Assembly: GCF_024343615.1 (NCBI RefSeq)
Contig: NZ_RJUB01000154.1
Coordinates: forward strand, 1-35,388
DNA: 35,388 nucleotides
Direction of reading: 5' to 3'
Source: Ferruginibacter sp. HRS2-29
GTDB taxonomy: Bacteria > Bacteroidota > Bacteroidia > Chitinophagales > Chitinophagaceae
Shown here: positions 15,242-23,613 of the stretch, piece after piece
Numbering within the stretch: position 1 is the stretch's first letter
How the letters are laid out: each line of letters opens with the position of its first letter
Program-made: the position numbers and the translations under genes
Notes under the pieces: generated by a model
Told to the model about the DNA's origin: nothing
The model's input: the letters and a program-made list of their open reading frames with translations, nothing else
The model's database searches: none

Positions 15242-15979
15242 CTAATTGATGAATTCCACTTCCCCAAAGTTAAACTGCCGCTCTATCGCATCCTCCGTGA
15301 GCAATTGACCGAACGGGTTCACCGATTTTATGGTGGTGAGGAACGTGATCGAATCTTTCTTCAGCTTTACCTGTTCGCCCTTGCGGAAAAGGTACTCGTT
15401 GTAATAGGCCAGCAGTTCGTCGAAATCCTTTGCGGTTACCGCGGCGAATGCTGTTACAAGGGCTTCATGCAGTTCCCTGGCAAGGTGCTCGGGGCTCCAT
15501 TCTTTTCCGGTGATAAGCCCCAGGGAAGTTACATTACGCAGGCTGCCGTGAAAATGATCCTGGTTGATATTAAAGCCGATACCCACCACCGCCCATTTCC
15601 AGGTTTTGGCCGCAAAAACGTTTTCGATGAGGATCCCCCCTGCCTTTCTGTCACGCCAGTAAATATCGTTGGGCCATTTTATAGAAACCTGTCCGCCGGC
15701 TTTTTGGTTGAAATAGCGATGGCATTCCCTGGCAACCACTGCATTGAGCATGAAATGGTTGGCGGAAAAAACACTTTTCGGCTTCAAAACGATACTCAAG
15801 GCTATGTTTTGCCCCGCCCGGCTTTGCCATACCTTCCCTCTTTGCCCTTTTCCGGCCGTTTGTTCGCGGGCAAACCAGGCCATGCCATGCCTCGCCAATC
15901 CTTCATGAACGGCTGCCATGGCATAGTTGTTGGTACTGTCGACAGTATCCAAAATGCTAAATAATTCAGTTTCCGGCAT
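15242..15979 (-). CDS. birA: Biotin--[acetyl-CoA-carboxylase] ligase
   Basis: 245 aa. Activates biotin with ATP and attaches it to the carboxyl-carrier lysine of acetyl-CoA carboxylase and other biotin enzymes. Seen: DTVDSTNNYA at the N-terminus, the biotinyl-AMP loop AREQTAGKGQRGKVWQS (GRGRxGR in many homologues), SIKWPNDIYW and KAGGILIEN. There is no N-terminal DNA-binding domain, so this is a monofunctional class I ligase and not a repressor. Divergent from rsfS across an inverted-repeat element. Confidence 0.95.
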   Translation of the reverse strand: MPETELFSILDTVDSTNNYAMAAVHEGLARHGMAWFAREQTAGKGQRGKVWQSRAGQNIALSIVLKPKSVFSANHFMLNAVVARECHRYFNQKAGGQVSIKWPNDIYWRDRKAGGILIENVFAAKTWKWAVVGIGFNINQDHFHGSLRNVTSLGLITGKEWSPEHLARELHEALVTAFAAVTAKDFDELLAYYNEYLFRKGEQVKLKKDSITFLTTIKSVNPFGQLLTEDAIERQFNFGEVEFIN

Positions 15980-16084
15980 AATCCATCTTACAGGTAAAAA
16001 AGAAGTAGTACTTTTGAGATAAGTTGCAAGCTACTATTTTTTGGTAGTGTCTGATTCTAAATTCCGGCTGTTCTTTATCTTCCT

Positions 16085-16180
16085 TTCTGTCATCCTGAGC
16101 TTGTCGAAGGATAGTATATAAGAAGATTTAAGGCATTCGTTGTTTTCAATTCCGCCTTCGACAAGCTCAGGCTGACAGAA
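16085..16180. repeat. Inverted repeat of the GCTTGTCGAAGG family
   Basis: Left arm 16085-16110 (TTCTGTCATCCTGAGCTTGT, CGAAGG) and right arm 16155-16180 (CCTTCGACAAGCTCAGGCTG, ACAGAA) pair over 26 positions with few mismatches around 44 bp. It sits in the 288-bp gap between divergent birA and rsfS; a related element lies at 20001-20069. No promoter recognised here. Confidence 0.85.
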
Positions 16181-16267
16181 AGTATAGGATTGGCGAAACA
16201 GGCAAGCTTAAGCTTTTGTAATTCATGGCCCATCCATGAAAAATTATTTATCTAAAACGAATAAAGT

Positions 16268-16672
16268 TTGAACAATTTGACCGCATTAGAAAGTCGCAAA
16301 AAAAACACTTCTACCAGGCTGACAAGGAACAGCAAAATCTTCAAAGCTATCATCAACGCCATCCATGAAAAAAAGGGCGAAAATGTTATCAGCCTCGATC
16401 TGCGTAAGATACCCGAAGCTGTAGCAGATTTTTTTATCATCTGCCAGGCCAACAGCAATACCCAGCTGAAAGCGATAGCCGATTTTGTAGAATTTGACGT
16501 GAAGGAAAAATGTGGCGAAGCGGCCTACAAACACGAAGGGCGCCAGGCCCAGCAATGGATCCTGATCGATTACGTAAACATAGTAGTGCATGTAATGCTG
16601 CCTGAAACCCGCAAATTTTACCAGCTGGAAGAAATGTGGAGCGATGCTCCCGGCATGGAACATAACGACTAA
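16268..16672 (+). CDS. rsfS: Ribosome silencing factor
   Basis: 134 aa starting at a TTG (16268); no suitable ATG is near. Binds ribosomal protein uL14 on the 50S subunit and blocks subunit joining when nutrients are short. Family features: VISLDLRKIPEAVADFFIIC, SNTQLKAIADFVE, and the C-terminal HEGRQAQQWILIDYVNIVVH with VMLPETRKFYQLEEMW. It is 48 bp upstream of ftsH in the same direction, a plausible operon. Confidence 0.92.
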   Translation: MNNLTALESRKKNTSTRLTRNSKIFKAIINAIHEKKGENVISLDLRKIPEAVADFFIICQANSNTQLKAIADFVEFDVKEKCGEAAYKHEGRQAQQWILIDYVNIVVHVMLPETRKFYQLEEMWSDAPGMEHND

Positions 16673-16720
16673 TCATTATACACCCCTTTACCCTGAAATT
16701 TAAAGAATCGCACAAAAAAT

Positions 16721-18796
16721 ATGAGCCAACAAAACAGTAACAGAAAGAATCCTCCCGATAATATTCCCCCGTCAGGCGAAGACCCGCAAAAGAAAAAAAG
16801 TTGGTTGAACCTATATTGGATCTATGGTGTTATCCTGTTGTCCATCATCTGCTACAGCCTCTTCAGGGGTGCCAACAGCAGCGGTGTGGAAACAAGCATG
16901 CTTCAGTTTAAGACCATGCTGAAACAAGGGGATGTTGAAAAGATCAAGACCATCCGCAACAAGAAGATCGTTCGGGTATACCTCAATAAAGATGTATTGA
17001 AAACAAAGGCCGCCGAATATAAAGCCCTGCTCAATACATCCGACGACGACCGCAGGTACGAGAACGCATTGAAGAATACCGCACCTGAGTTATATTTCCC
17101 TATCATCGACGACCAGACCTTCGCGAAGCAGATGGATGATTTTTATACTGCCAACCCTACAGTGATACAGGTATCCGACAGCCCCGATAATGAAGGGGAA
17201 GCATTTGGGCAGATCATCAACTTCATACTTCCGTTCCTGCTGATAGGTTTACTCATCGTAATGATGATGCGTAAAGTAGGCGGCCCGGGCGCCGGTGGCG
17301 GACCAGGTGGCATCTTCAGCATCGGCAAATCTAAAGCTACTTTGTTTGACAAAGGCACAAGGGTAAACATCAACTTCGGCGATGTAGCCGGCCTTGATGA
17401 AGCCAAAGTGGAAGTGATGGAGATCGTAGACTTCCTGAAAAATCCTAAAAAATACACAGCGCTTGGTGGTAAGATACCAAAAGGTGCGTTGCTGGTAGGC
17501 CCTCCGGGAACCGGTAAAACCCTTTTGGCAAAAGCGGTGGCTGGTGAAGCGCAGGTTCCTTTCTTCAGCCTGAGCGGTAGCGATTTCGTGGAAATGTTTG
17601 TAGGGGTGGGTGCCAGCCGTGTACGCGACCTGTTCAAACAAGCCAGGGAAAAAGCGCCCTGCATCATCTTCATCGATGAGATCGACGCCATCGGCCGTGC
17701 AAGAGGAAAGAACGTGATGATGAGCAACGACGAACGTGAAAATACCCTCAACCAGTTGCTGGTAGAAATGGATGGTTTTGGTACCGACCTTGGTATCATC
17801 ATCCTGGCTGCTACCAACAGGCCGGACGTACTGGATGCGGCTTTGCTGCGCCCGGGCCGTTTCGACAGGCAGATCACCATCGACCGCCCCGACCTGGTAG
17901 GAAGGGAAGCGATCTTTAAAGTGCATCTTGCCCCGATCAAAATTTCGCAGACACTCGACATACATAAACTGGCCGAACAAACCCCAGGCTTCGCCGGTGC
18001 GGATATCGCCAATGTATGTAATGAAGCCGCTTTGATTGCCGCAAGGAAAAACAAGGAAGCGGTGGATATGAGCGACTTCCAGGATGCGATCGATCGTGTG
18101 ATTGGTGGCTTGGAAAAGAAAAACAAGATCATTTCGCCGGAAGAAAAAGAGATCATCGCTTACCACGAAGCAGGTCACGCTATCTGTGGCTGGTACCTCG
18201 AACATGCCTACCCGTTATTGAAAGTAACGGTAGTGCCAAGGGGATCGGCAGCGTTGGGTTATGCGCAATACACTCCAAAAGAGCAATACCTTTATAATAC
18301 TGACCAGTTGATGGATCAGATATGCATGACGCTTGGAGGCAGGGCGAGTGAAGATATTTTCTTCGGAAAGATCAGCACCGGCGCCAGCAACGATCTTCAG
18401 CAGATCACCAAGATCGCCTACAGCATGGTGACCACTTATGGTATGAACGATAAAGTAGGTAACGTGAGCTTCTACGATCCTAACCAGGAAAATATGTTCA
18501 CCAAACCATTCAGTGAAGAAACAGGAAAGATCATCGATGAAGAAGTAAGGAAACTGATTGACGAAGCCTACGTGAAAACAAAAGGTTTGCTGACAGACAA
18601 ACGTGGTGATGTGGAATTGCTGGCAAAAGAACTGTTGAAAAAAGAAGTATTATTCAAGAGCGATGTGGAAGCATTGATCGGTAAACGCCCTTTTGAAGAA
18701 AAGAAATTACTGGATGATGTGACACCTCAGGATGCTGTGTCTGACACACCTCCAACAGATATCCCGGAAGAGTTGAAAAACCCGCCGGTAATTTAA
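16721..18796 (+). CDS. ftsH: ATP-dependent zinc metalloprotease FtsH
   Basis: 691 aa, inner-membrane AAA+ protease that degrades membrane and regulatory proteins. Two membrane helices flank a periplasmic domain: about residues 29-47 ([20 protein letters not shown]) and 168-188 ([18 protein letters not shown]). Then the AAA module with Walker A GPPGTGKT (about 260), Walker [13 protein letters not shown], and RPGRFDRQI of the second region of homology. The peptidase has HEAGH near 482 and the Zn-binding Asp region [13 protein letters not shown] Pro/Asp-rich tail follows. Full length. lutC starts 10 bp after the stop. Confidence 0.98.
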   Translation: MSQQNSNRKNPPDNIPPSGEDPQKKKSWLNLYWIYGVILLSIICYSLFRGANSSGVETSMLQFKTMLKQGDVEKIKTIRNKKIVRVYLNKDVLKTKAAEYKALLNTSDDDRRYENALKNTAPELYFPIIDDQTFAKQMDDFYTANPTVIQVSDSPDNEGEAFGQIINFILPFLLIGLLIVMMMRKVGGPGAGGGPGGIFSIGKSKATLFDKGTRVNINFGDVAGLDEAKVEVMEIVDFLKNPKKYTALGGKIPKGALLVGPPGTGKTLLAKAVAGEAQVPFFSLSGSDFVEMFVGVGASRVRDLFKQAREKAPCIIFIDEIDAIGRARGKNVMMSNDERENTLNQLLVEMDGFGTDLGIIILAATNRPDVLDAALLRPGRFDRQITIDRPDLVGREAIFKVHLAPIKISQTLDIHKLAEQTPGFAGADIANVCNEAALIAARKNKEAVDMSDFQDAIDRVIGGLEKKNKIISPEEKEIIAYHEAGHAICGWYLEHAYPLLKVTVVPRGSAALGYAQYTPKEQYLYNTDQLMDQICMTLGGRASEDIFFGKISTGASNDLQQITKIAYSMVTTYGMNDKVGNVSFYDPNQENMFTKPFSEETGKIIDEEVRKLIDEAYVKTKGLLTDKRGDVELLAKELLKKEVLFKSDVEALIGKRPFEEKKLLDDVTPQDAVSDTPPTDIPEELKNPPVI

Positions 18797-18805
18797 AAGC
18801 GAACA

Positions 18806-19435
18806 ATGGCAACATCGGAGGCAAAAGAAAATATTTTAAAAAGAATACGGCAGGCACTGAGTAATCCGGTGCCTTTGCCTTTTCCGCAAAGCGAAGGTAC
18901 AAATTCCGTTTACGTGGCTTCGGAGGAAGACAATGCTGTTATTTTTGCAGAGGAGTTCAGTAAGCTGCAGGGGAAGTTTGCTTTTTGTGCGGATGAAAAA
19001 GAGCTGCTGTCGCTACTGCAATTATTAGTGAAAGAAAAAGGCTGGGATAAAGTTTATTGTAAAGATGAAAAACTCTTGCCGATATTTTTTCCGGCCATTG
19101 GCCAGCCGTACGATTCACTGTCGGCCTGCGATGTATCGATCACCGGTTGCGAATACCTGGTGGCCCGTACCGGCACTATCGTGTTGAGCGCCGCACAGCA
19201 GGAAGGCCGCACAGCCAGTGTATACGCGCCGGTGCACATCTGCATCGCTTATACATCGCAGTTGTTGTATGATGTAAAGGATGCGCTGGTAAGCCTGAAA
19301 GAAAAATACGGAAACAGTTTTCCTTCTTTCGTCACATTTGCCAGCGGCCCAAGCCGTACGGCTGATATTGAAAAAACACTGGTGACAGGAGTGCATGGGC
19401 CGAAGGAAGTGTTTTGTTTTTTGGTGGATGTTTAA
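18806..19435 (+). CDS. LUD-domain protein, LutC/YkgG family
   Basis: 209 aa. The N-terminal helix (ENILKRIRQALSNP) and the C-terminal LUD domain (ISITGCEYLVARTGTIV-like region, GRTASVYAPVHICIAYTS, ASGPSRTADIEKTLVTGVHG) match LutC, a subunit linked to lactate utilisation together with iron-sulfur LutB and LutA. Those partners are not in this window, so it is an orphan here; in many Bacteroidota this protein sits by itself beside ftsH. Start 10 bp after ftsH, so probably co-transcribed. Confidence 0.88.
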   Translation: MATSEAKENILKRIRQALSNPVPLPFPQSEGTNSVYVASEEDNAVIFAEEFSKLQGKFAFCADEKELLSLLQLLVKEKGWDKVYCKDEKLLPIFFPAIGQPYDSLSACDVSITGCEYLVARTGTIVLSAAQQEGRTASVYAPVHICIAYTSQLLYDVKDALVSLKEKYGNSFPSFVTFASGPSRTADIEKTLVTGVHGPKEVFCFLVDV

Positions 19436-19441
19436 CCCTTG

Positions 19442-19521
19442 CCCCGTCAGCGGTCGCAGACCCTGACGGGGGTAAAAAAATAGTGATCAACCTCCGTCAG
19501 GGTCTGCGACCGCTGACGGGG
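19442..19521. repeat. Perfect 28-bp inverted repeat, possible terminator
   Basis: Arms 19442-19469 and 19494-19521 are exact inverse copies around 24 bp, and each arm is itself partly palindromic (CCCGTCAG...CTGACGGG). The core GGTCTGCGACCG is shared with the arms of the left-end tandem array. It follows lutC and could end the ftsH transcript, though no T-run adjoins it. Confidence 0.85.
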
Positions 19522-19556
19522 TTGAACTTTTAATTTTTAATTCTTAATTGAATAGT

Positions 19557-19988
19557 ATGTTGCATCGATTGTTTGTCTACGGATCATTGCGCAGCGGCTT
19601 CCATAACCCTGCCTACGATTATCTTACAAAATATTTTCACCTGATGGGTGAAGCCGTAGTAAAAGGGAAATTGTACGACAATGGTTCTTATCCCGTAGCC
19701 AACCCTACTACCGAAGACCATTATATAACCGGCGAATTATATGAGCTTAATAATATCAATGAATTTGATTGGGCCATTGAGCAACTGGATGACTATGAAG
19801 GACTGAATGCCGACCCGGGCGAAACACCGCTTTACAAAAGGGAACTGGTAGAAGTGTACCAGGAAGGGCAGCCTTCGCAGGCCTGGATCTACTGGTACAA
19901 TAAAAGCGTAGAGAACATGCCGCAGCTGGATATGGGCGATGTGCTGAGGTATTTGCAGGAAAAGAATAAACCGGTTGATAACGCCTGA
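19557..19988 (+). CDS. Gamma-glutamylcyclotransferase-like (AIG2/YtfP) protein
   Basis: 143 aa from ATG 19557; the frame also opens at a TTG three codons earlier. The fold's marks are present: RLFVYGSLRSG at the N-terminus (substrate loop YGSLRxG), the likely catalytic Glu in LDDYEG, and YKRELVEV, then AWIYWYN. Members cleave gamma-glutamyl bonds by cyclisation, as in glutathione or protein-crosslink breakdown; substrate here unknown. Flanked on both sides by inverted-repeat elements. Confidence 0.88.
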   Translation: MLHRLFVYGSLRSGFHNPAYDYLTKYFHLMGEAVVKGKLYDNGSYPVANPTTEDHYITGELYELNNINEFDWAIEQLDDYEGLNADPGETPLYKRELVEVYQEGQPSQAWIYWYNKSVENMPQLDMGDVLRYLQEKNKPVDNA

Positions 19989-20000
19989 ATTTTAGAAAGC

Positions 20001-20069
20001 TGTGAGGCTGAGCTTGTCGAAGCGGGATCTATTTGATTGAGTTCGCCTTCGACAAGCTCAGGCTGACAG
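20001..20069. repeat. Second inverted repeat of the GCTTGTCGAAGG family
   Basis: The left arm around GGCTGAGCTTGTCGAAGC (20001-20024) and right arm CGCCTTCGACAAGCTCAGGC (from 20044) are inverse copies around about 20 bp. Same family as 16085-16180, with a shorter spacer. Confidence 0.8.
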
Positions 20070-20102
20070 GAAAATTATCAGGTTCTAATTTCATTTTACT
20101 GA

Positions 20103-20855
20103 ATGCAATCCAACAAAAAAATATACTTCCTCTCCGACTTTCATCTCGGCGCACCCAATGCAGCCGACAGCCTCGTACGTGAAAAAATGATCGTGCGTTT
20201 TCTGGATGAAATAAAAAAGGATGCGGAAGTGATCTTCATTGTCGGCGACCTGTTCGACTTCTGGTTTGAGTACAAACATGTAGTCCCCAAAGGGTATACG
20301 AGGATCCTGGGCAAGCTGGCTGAGCTGACCGACGCCGGCATACCGGTTCATTTTTTTGTGGGCAACCACGACATGTGGATGACAGATTATTTTCAAAAGG
20401 AACTGAACATCCCCGTATATTTTGAGCCGAAAGAATTTGAATTTTATGGAAAGAAATTTCTCGTCGGCCACGGCGATGGGCTGGGCCCGGGCGATCACGG
20501 ATATAAATTCATCAAGAAAGTATTCCGTAACCCTGTCTGCCAGTGGCTCTTCGGCATTTTGCCGCCCCGCATCGGTATAGGGCTTGCCAATTATTTCAGC
20601 AGGAAAAGCAGGGCAAAGACGGTTGATGTGGAAGAGAAATTTTTAGGCGAAGACAACGAATGGCTGATCATTTACAGCAAGGAAATATTACAGCAAAAAC
20701 ATTTCGACTTTTTCATTTTCGGCCATCGCCACCTGCCGATAGATTTCAAACTCAAAGACAACAGCCAATATATCAATCTCGGCGACTGGATAAAATTTTT
20801 TACCTATGCCGTGTTTGACGGGGAGAAAGTATCTTTACTGACCTACGATCATTAA
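20103..20855 (+). CDS. LpxH-like UDP-2,3-diacylglucosamine hydrolase
   Basis: 250 aa, calcineurin-like metallophosphoesterase. All metal motifs are present: DFHLG (D-x-H), GDLFDFW, GNHDMW, GHGDG and FGHRHLP. The DFW and GNHDMW wording is that of LpxH-type enzymes, which remove UMP from UDP-2,3-diacylglucosamine in lipid A synthesis at the inner membrane. The basic helical insert (NPVCQWLFGILPPRIGIGLA) matches the membrane-facing part of LpxH. Starts at ATG 20103 right after a repeat element; the next gene starts 9 bp downstream. Confidence 0.85.
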   Translation: MQSNKKIYFLSDFHLGAPNAADSLVREKMIVRFLDEIKKDAEVIFIVGDLFDFWFEYKHVVPKGYTRILGKLAELTDAGIPVHFFVGNHDMWMTDYFQKELNIPVYFEPKEFEFYGKKFLVGHGDGLGPGDHGYKFIKKVFRNPVCQWLFGILPPRIGIGLANYFSRKSRAKTVDVEEKFLGEDNEWLIIYSKEILQQKHFDFFIFGHRHLPIDFKLKDNSQYINLGDWIKFFTYAVFDGEKVSLLTYDH

Positions 20856-20864
20856 ACGAACGAC

Positions 20865-21725
20865 TTGAAAAAAATTGCACCATACTTTTTCCTGATAGCC
20901 TGCTGCTGCACGCTCAACAGCTTTTCGCAAACGCTGGTAGCCGACACCGTTATAAGATACCCGTACCCGGCAAAAACGAATGCGTATTTCAAATTCACGA
21001 AATTCATTCCGGGTGATTTCTCTTCAATGGATATTGATGTGCTGGACAATATCTACCTCATAACCGCGGGCAACCAATTGAAAAAACTGAATGCCAATGG
21101 CGATAGTGTAGGTGTATTCAACGATGTGAAAAAATATGGAAATCCCGGTTTCATAGACGTGAGCAACCCGCTGAAGATACTCGTGTATTATCCAAATTAC
21201 TCTACGGTAGTTATACTCGACCGGCTGCTGACCTTACGCAACAGCATCAATTTTCGCAAAGCCAATATTTTTTCTGTAAAAACACTGGCTACTTCCTACG
21301 ATAATAATATCTGGTTGTTTGACGAGCAGGATTTCAAGTTGAAAAAAATTGATGACGATGGCAAACCTTTGCAGGAATCTACCGACTGGAGATTGCTGAT
21401 GGATGCCGTACCTTCGCCAACCCAATTGATCGACCGCGATAATTTTGTTTACCTGTACGACAGGAACAAAGGTTTTTATATTTTCGATTATTACGGAACC
21501 TACAAAAACACGCTGCCGTTTCTGCAATGGGAACACACGGCCATTTCCGGTAATAAATTATATGGTTTCAAAGATGGCCGCCTCTACAGCTATGAGCTGA
21601 AAACCCTGAGCCTGAAAGATTATACCATCCCTTCCTTTTTTGAAGACTATTTGGATATAAAAACGATGAATGGCAAGGTATACCTGCTCAAAAAAGATGG
21701 CATCGAAATATACAGTGTGCTTTAA
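20865..21725 (+). CDS. Exported hypothetical protein, propeller-like
   Basis: 286 aa starting at TTG 20865 (KKIAPYFFLIACCCTLNSFS). The N-terminus is a signal peptide, possibly cut after NSFS. The rest is rich in repeated beta segments with aromatic and Asp residues (NIYLITAGNQLKKLNANGDS, NNIWLFDEQDFKLKKIDDDG, KLYGFKDGRLYSYELKTL), like the blades of a beta-propeller. No enzyme motif. It lies between the LpxH-like and MscS genes with 9-bp gaps, so an envelope role fits the context. Confidence 0.75.
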   Translation: MKKIAPYFFLIACCCTLNSFSQTLVADTVIRYPYPAKTNAYFKFTKFIPGDFSSMDIDVLDNIYLITAGNQLKKLNANGDSVGVFNDVKKYGNPGFIDVSNPLKILVYYPNYSTVVILDRLLTLRNSINFRKANIFSVKTLATSYDNNIWLFDEQDFKLKKIDDDGKPLQESTDWRLLMDAVPSPTQLIDRDNFVYLYDRNKGFYIFDYYGTYKNTLPFLQWEHTAISGNKLYGFKDGRLYSYELKTLSLKDYTIPSFFEDYLDIKTMNGKVYLLKKDGIEIYSVL

Positions 21726-21734
21726 TGATAAATT

Positions 21735-22862
21735 ATGATGGAGTTTTTAAACAGGATATATTTTGACAACACGGTAAAGAGTTACCTGGTGGTACTCGCG
21801 GTGATATTTTTTGTGCTGGCTTTTAAAAGGTTACTTTCAAAATATGTGGCTTCGCTGATCTACCACATGATCAAGCGTACCTGGAAGAGCATAGAGCAGC
21901 GGCAATTTGTAGAGCTCATCGTAAAACCGCTCGGTAATTTCATGGTGATCACCGTTGCGGTGGTGGCCATCGACAAACTCAACTTCCCGGCAGCCTGGAA
22001 CATCAATATCTATCATCGTCCGCTGGAAATACTGCTGAATAAAACAGGCTACATCATCGTGATCATCGCCTTTGTAAAACTGGTGGTAAGCCTCGTGCAT
22101 TTTATTTCGCTCATACTTCAGCAATCTTCCACTGTTGATAAAGAGCACAACCAGCTGATCATTTTCTTTCGCGATTTCTTCAAAGTGATCACCTACATCG
22201 CCGGCATTTTACTGCTGCTGAAAGTGGTGATGAATGTGAACATCGGCGCATTCGTAGCAGGGCTCGGCATTGCGGGAGCCGCATTGGCGCTGGCTGCCAA
22301 AGAAAGTATCGAGAACATCATCGCATCTTTCATCATCTTTCTCGACAAACCTTTTTTTACCGGAGATACCGTAAAAGTGAATGCTTTTTCCGGCAAGGTG
22401 GAGCGTATCGGGCTACGCAGCACACGTATCCGTACCAATGATAAAACGCTCATCACGGTTCCTAACAAACAGATGGTAGACAGTGTGGTGGACAATCTCA
22501 GTTTCAGGAGTTTCAGAAGAGCGGAAATAAAACTCGAATTTTCGCCGAAAACGGCCCATGATATTTTAAGCAAAAACACAGAAGCCTTCAAAAGGATACT
22601 GGCCGAAAGAAAGGAATTGCTCAGTTCCTATTCCGTACTGGTAACGGATTTTACCAAAAGCGGCATAACAGTGACGGTAGAATTTTTCGCCACACCGATA
22701 CCGCTGGATGATTTCAATAAAATAAAAGAAGGTATACTGATAGAACTGATGGAGCTTGTACAGCACTCAGGTATCGAACTCGCCAGTGCGCAAAGTAATA
22801 TTACCATTCACACTTCTGATCCGGGGGAAGATGCGCCATCGAAATCGAGTTCGATCATATGA
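21735..22862 (+). CDS. MscS-family mechanosensitive channel
   Basis: 375 aa, inner-membrane channel that opens under membrane tension to release solutes. Hydrophobic helices occur near residues 15-32, 68-85, 108-130 and 150-172. The pore-lining TM3 with its Gly/Ala pattern follows (FVAGLGIAGAALALAAKESI, ENIIASFIIFLDKPFFTGD), then the beta domain (GKVERIGLRSTRIRTNDKT, LITVPNKQM). The C-terminal part is acidic (DPGEDAPSKSS). Third gene of a tight same-strand set after LpxH and the exported protein. Confidence 0.93.
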   Translation: MMEFLNRIYFDNTVKSYLVVLAVIFFVLAFKRLLSKYVASLIYHMIKRTWKSIEQRQFVELIVKPLGNFMVITVAVVAIDKLNFPAAWNINIYHRPLEILLNKTGYIIVIIAFVKLVVSLVHFISLILQQSSTVDKEHNQLIIFFRDFFKVITYIAGILLLLKVVMNVNIGAFVAGLGIAGAALALAAKESIENIIASFIIFLDKPFFTGDTVKVNAFSGKVERIGLRSTRIRTNDKTLITVPNKQMVDSVVDNLSFRSFRRAEIKLEFSPKTAHDILSKNTEAFKRILAERKELLSSYSVLVTDFTKSGITVTVEFFATPIPLDDFNKIKEGILIELMELVQHSGIELASAQSNITIHTSDPGEDAPSKSSSII

Positions 22863-22867
22863 AACAC

Positions 22868-22982
22868 ATCCCCTGACCCCTAAAGGGGGCCCAAGGCTGA
22901 CGTTTTTAAAAATATCAAATCTCGCTATTTTAGAAGTTCAACGTTGAGTGAAACTTCTGACAAAGTACCCCTGCAGGGGTCA
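22868..22982. repeat. Inverted-repeat element overlapping thioredoxin-like 3' end
   Basis: CCCCTGACCCCTAAAGGGGG (22868-22887) and ACCCCTGCAGGGGTCAGAGG (about 22967-22986) are related inverse arms around about 80 bp. It lies between convergent genes. The right arm contains the stop codon (TGA, read on the minus strand) of the thioredoxin-like gene. Confidence 0.7.
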
Positions 22983-23495
22983 GAGGTTTAAGAGTGCCGC
23001 CAGTTCCACATCCCATTTGCCCGTCTTACCATATTCTACCACACGGCCCACTTCTTTTCCGTCTTTTAATACGATAATAGTAGGCACATTGGTGATCTTG
23101 AAAGTATTGGAGATGTTTCCAAGCGTTTGTTTTTGCCGGTCTACCGCAAAAAAACTGATGTCCTTATCCGCTACGCCACTTTGCTCCTGCAACTTGAAAA
23201 ATTTTGGTAACACCGATTGTGTATCCTCGCACCAGGTGCCACCGAATAAAAGAAACTGAAATTTTCCTTTCGCCGCTTCCATGGCATTCAGCACAGCAAC
23301 CGGCGGCGTATATGCGTTCTTGTTAGCCGGGTACCAGTTGGCGAAAGCGGGATTGTTTTCCAGGGCATATTTTGAAATGATGCCATCGAGGATCAATACT
23401 TTTTGATTGTCGACAGTAGATGTGTAGGGGGTCTGGGCTGAAGCAGTGCCCAGCAAACTAAAAGATATAGATAGTATGGAGATGATTTTTTTCAT
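22980..23495 (-). CDS. Exported thioredoxin-fold protein with CEDT site
   Basis: 171 aa with a signal peptide (MKKIISILSISFSLLGTASA). The thioredoxin fold is visible: FLLFGGTWCEDTQSVLPKFF at the active-site helix, then ISFFAVDRQKQ, and cis-Pro NVPTIIVLKDGKEVGR. The site is WCEDT, with one Cys only, so it is unlikely to act as a standard disulfide oxidoreductase; single-Cys members can bind or isomerise thiols. Periplasmic by prediction. The stop codon lies in a repeat element. Confidence 0.85.
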   Translation of the reverse strand: MKKIISILSISFSLLGTASAQTPYTSTVDNQKVLILDGIISKYALENNPAFANWYPANKNAYTPPVAVLNAMEAAKGKFQFLLFGGTWCEDTQSVLPKFFKLQEQSGVADKDISFFAVDRQKQTLGNISNTFKITNVPTIIVLKDGKEVGRVVEYGKTGKWDVELAALLNL

Positions 23496-23613
23496 AAGCT
23501 AAATTAAGAAGCGCTGATCAGATCAGGTTACGAATTGAGGTGAAGTTTTTTTGCCGGGGAGACGGGAAGACGTTTTTTGTGTCTTTCTTTTCTTACCGTC
23601 TTACCGGCAAAAA

